Below are positions 63,358 through 64,000 of a stretch of DNA of 64,000 nucleotides, one piece after another. The notes under the pieces are model-generated. The model had not been told where the DNA came from. It ran no database searches and was given only the letters and a program-made list of their open reading frames with translations. The position numbers and the translations under genes are program-made. This DNA comes from Paenibacillus hexagrammi (lineage in GTDB: Bacteria > Bacillota > Bacilli > Paenibacillales > NBRC-103111): assembly GCF_021513275.1 (NCBI RefSeq), contig NZ_CP090978.1, positions 3,224,001-3,288,000 on the forward strand, given 5' to 3'. Within the stretch, counting starts at the first letter, position 1, and each line of letters opens with the position of its first letter.

Positions 63358-64000
63358 TTAACCCACTTTAATCTTTTCATCGCTTGGAGAGATTCGAAGC
63401 GGAGAGTGCTCGTTGGCTCGATCAACACGCCATATCGTCCGAATCCATAGGAACGTCATAATGGGAATCATGATCCATACCCAATAATTTTTGGCTATTA
63501 AGAGAATATAATCAAACACTCCATGCCAAAGAATTGGAAGGAAAATGGAAAACCACAAATACTTTTTCTTCTGGCTTGGAGTGAATTTCGCTTTTCCCAT
63601 GTAATATCCCATCATGACGCCGAACAAAGCGTGAGCGGATACCGGGAGCAGCGCCCGTACTAGCAATTCACTAAACGAGGAAGCATTCAGGAAGGCGTAA
63701 ATGATATTCTCAAGCGTTGCGTACCCGAGACTAACGGCTACCGCATACACAATCCCGTCATAGGGCTCATCGAAGGATGCATGTCTGTAAATCAGATGAT
63801 AAATTACGAACCATTTTAGAAACTCTTCAATACCCCCTGACAAAAAGAAGGCAGAAGTAAAAGTTCCCTCGCCGAACTCTTGGATCAAAGAATGCTGCAA
63901 TACCATTGTGGGATACACGAGCAGCACACCGAAAATAAACATTCGGATGACCAAATGTATCGGTTCGGTTTCGTATCGGTCCTTTAAGTAAAAGTAAGTA
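63358..64000 (-). CDS. prsW: Site-1 protease PrsW, 5' end beyond the window
   Basis: The membrane protein has GGIEEFLKWFVIYHLIYRH (EExxxK), SAHALFGVMMGYYMG and LWHGVFDYILL, the glutamate and histidine motifs of PrsW proteases. In B. subtilis PrsW cuts the anti-sigma factor RsiW. The frame continues upstream of the nominal TTG at 63954 as YFYLKDRYETEPIHLVIRMF and stays open to the window edge, so the N-terminus is missing. Confidence 0.93.
   Translation of the reverse strand, partial: TYFYLKDRYETEPIHLVIRMFIFGVLLVYPTMVLQHSLIQEFGEGTFTSAFFLSGGIEEFLKWFVIYHLIYRHASFDEPYDGIVYAVAVSLGYATLENIIYAFLNASSFSELLVRALLPVSAHALFGVMMGYYMGKAKFTPSQKKKYLWFSIFLPILWHGVFDYILLIAKNYWVWIMIPIMTFLWIRTIWRVDRANEHSPLRISPSDEKIKVG

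Noticed and set aside
1-64000. CRISPR arrays, insertion sequences, prophage genes, restriction or defence systems
   Set aside because: No regularly spaced identical repeats, transposase, integrase or defence-type motifs were seen; the window is core chromosome.

Overview
The window is a chromosomal segment of a spore-forming, low-to-moderate G+C Bacillales bacterium, most likely Paenibacillus or a close relative. Support comes from gene order and content: dinG-panDCB-birA-cca-bshA-bshB1-mgsA-dapB, qcrABC, the aro/trp supraoperon, spoIVA, hup, mtrB, der-gpsA and cmk-ypfD follow the Bacillus subtilis map. Sporulation genes (spoIVA, ypeB, ypjB, a SpoVIF-like gene, a YIEGIA module) and bacillithiol genes are present. 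Almost everything is on the minus strand; only a phosphate transporter and a YitT-type membrane protein are on the plus strand.

Layout, left to right. 1-1.1 kb: DUF47 tail and Pit phosphate permease (plus). 1.2-12.7 kb: rex, dinG, a TPR gene, panDCB with a leader RNA, birA, cca, bshA, bshB1, mgsA. 12.7-21.8 kb: dapB, TPR, MazG-like, YitT-like, ypjB, ypjA, qcrCBA, ypiF, an LCP-family gene and a 59-residue IDEAL-domain protein. 22-26 kb: an unrecognised protein, a histidine phosphatase, an anti-sigma/ECF sigma pair and a gene-poor stretch with a putative small RNA and interspersed repeats. 26-37.6 kb: tyrA-hisC-trpABFCDE-aroH-aroB-aroC. 37.6-46.4 kb: cheR, ndk, a menaquinone block (hepT, mqnA, ubiX-like, ubiA-like, menG, hepS), mtrB encoding TRAP, a PAP2 protein and tRNA-Pro. 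46.6-64 kb: hup, spoIVA, a lipoprotein, two ferredoxins, gpsA, plsY, der, YIEGIA module, fni, ypfD, plsC, cmk, ypfB, PilZ protein, ypeB, a small zinc ribbon and prsW.

Chorismate links the two middle blocks: the aro genes make it, the trp genes and tyrA use it for aromatic amino acids, and mqnA diverts it to menaquinone, which supplies the qcr-encoded menaquinol:cytochrome c reductase. The trp genes carry an unusually readable TRAP attenuator, and TRAP itself (mtrB) lies about 10 kb upstream in the direction of transcription.

Twelve genes carry thirteen apparent single-base indels, nearly all in short homopolymers, with both halves of each protein conserved. I read these as sequencing or assembly errors. 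The spans given for those genes are reconstructed full-length spans.
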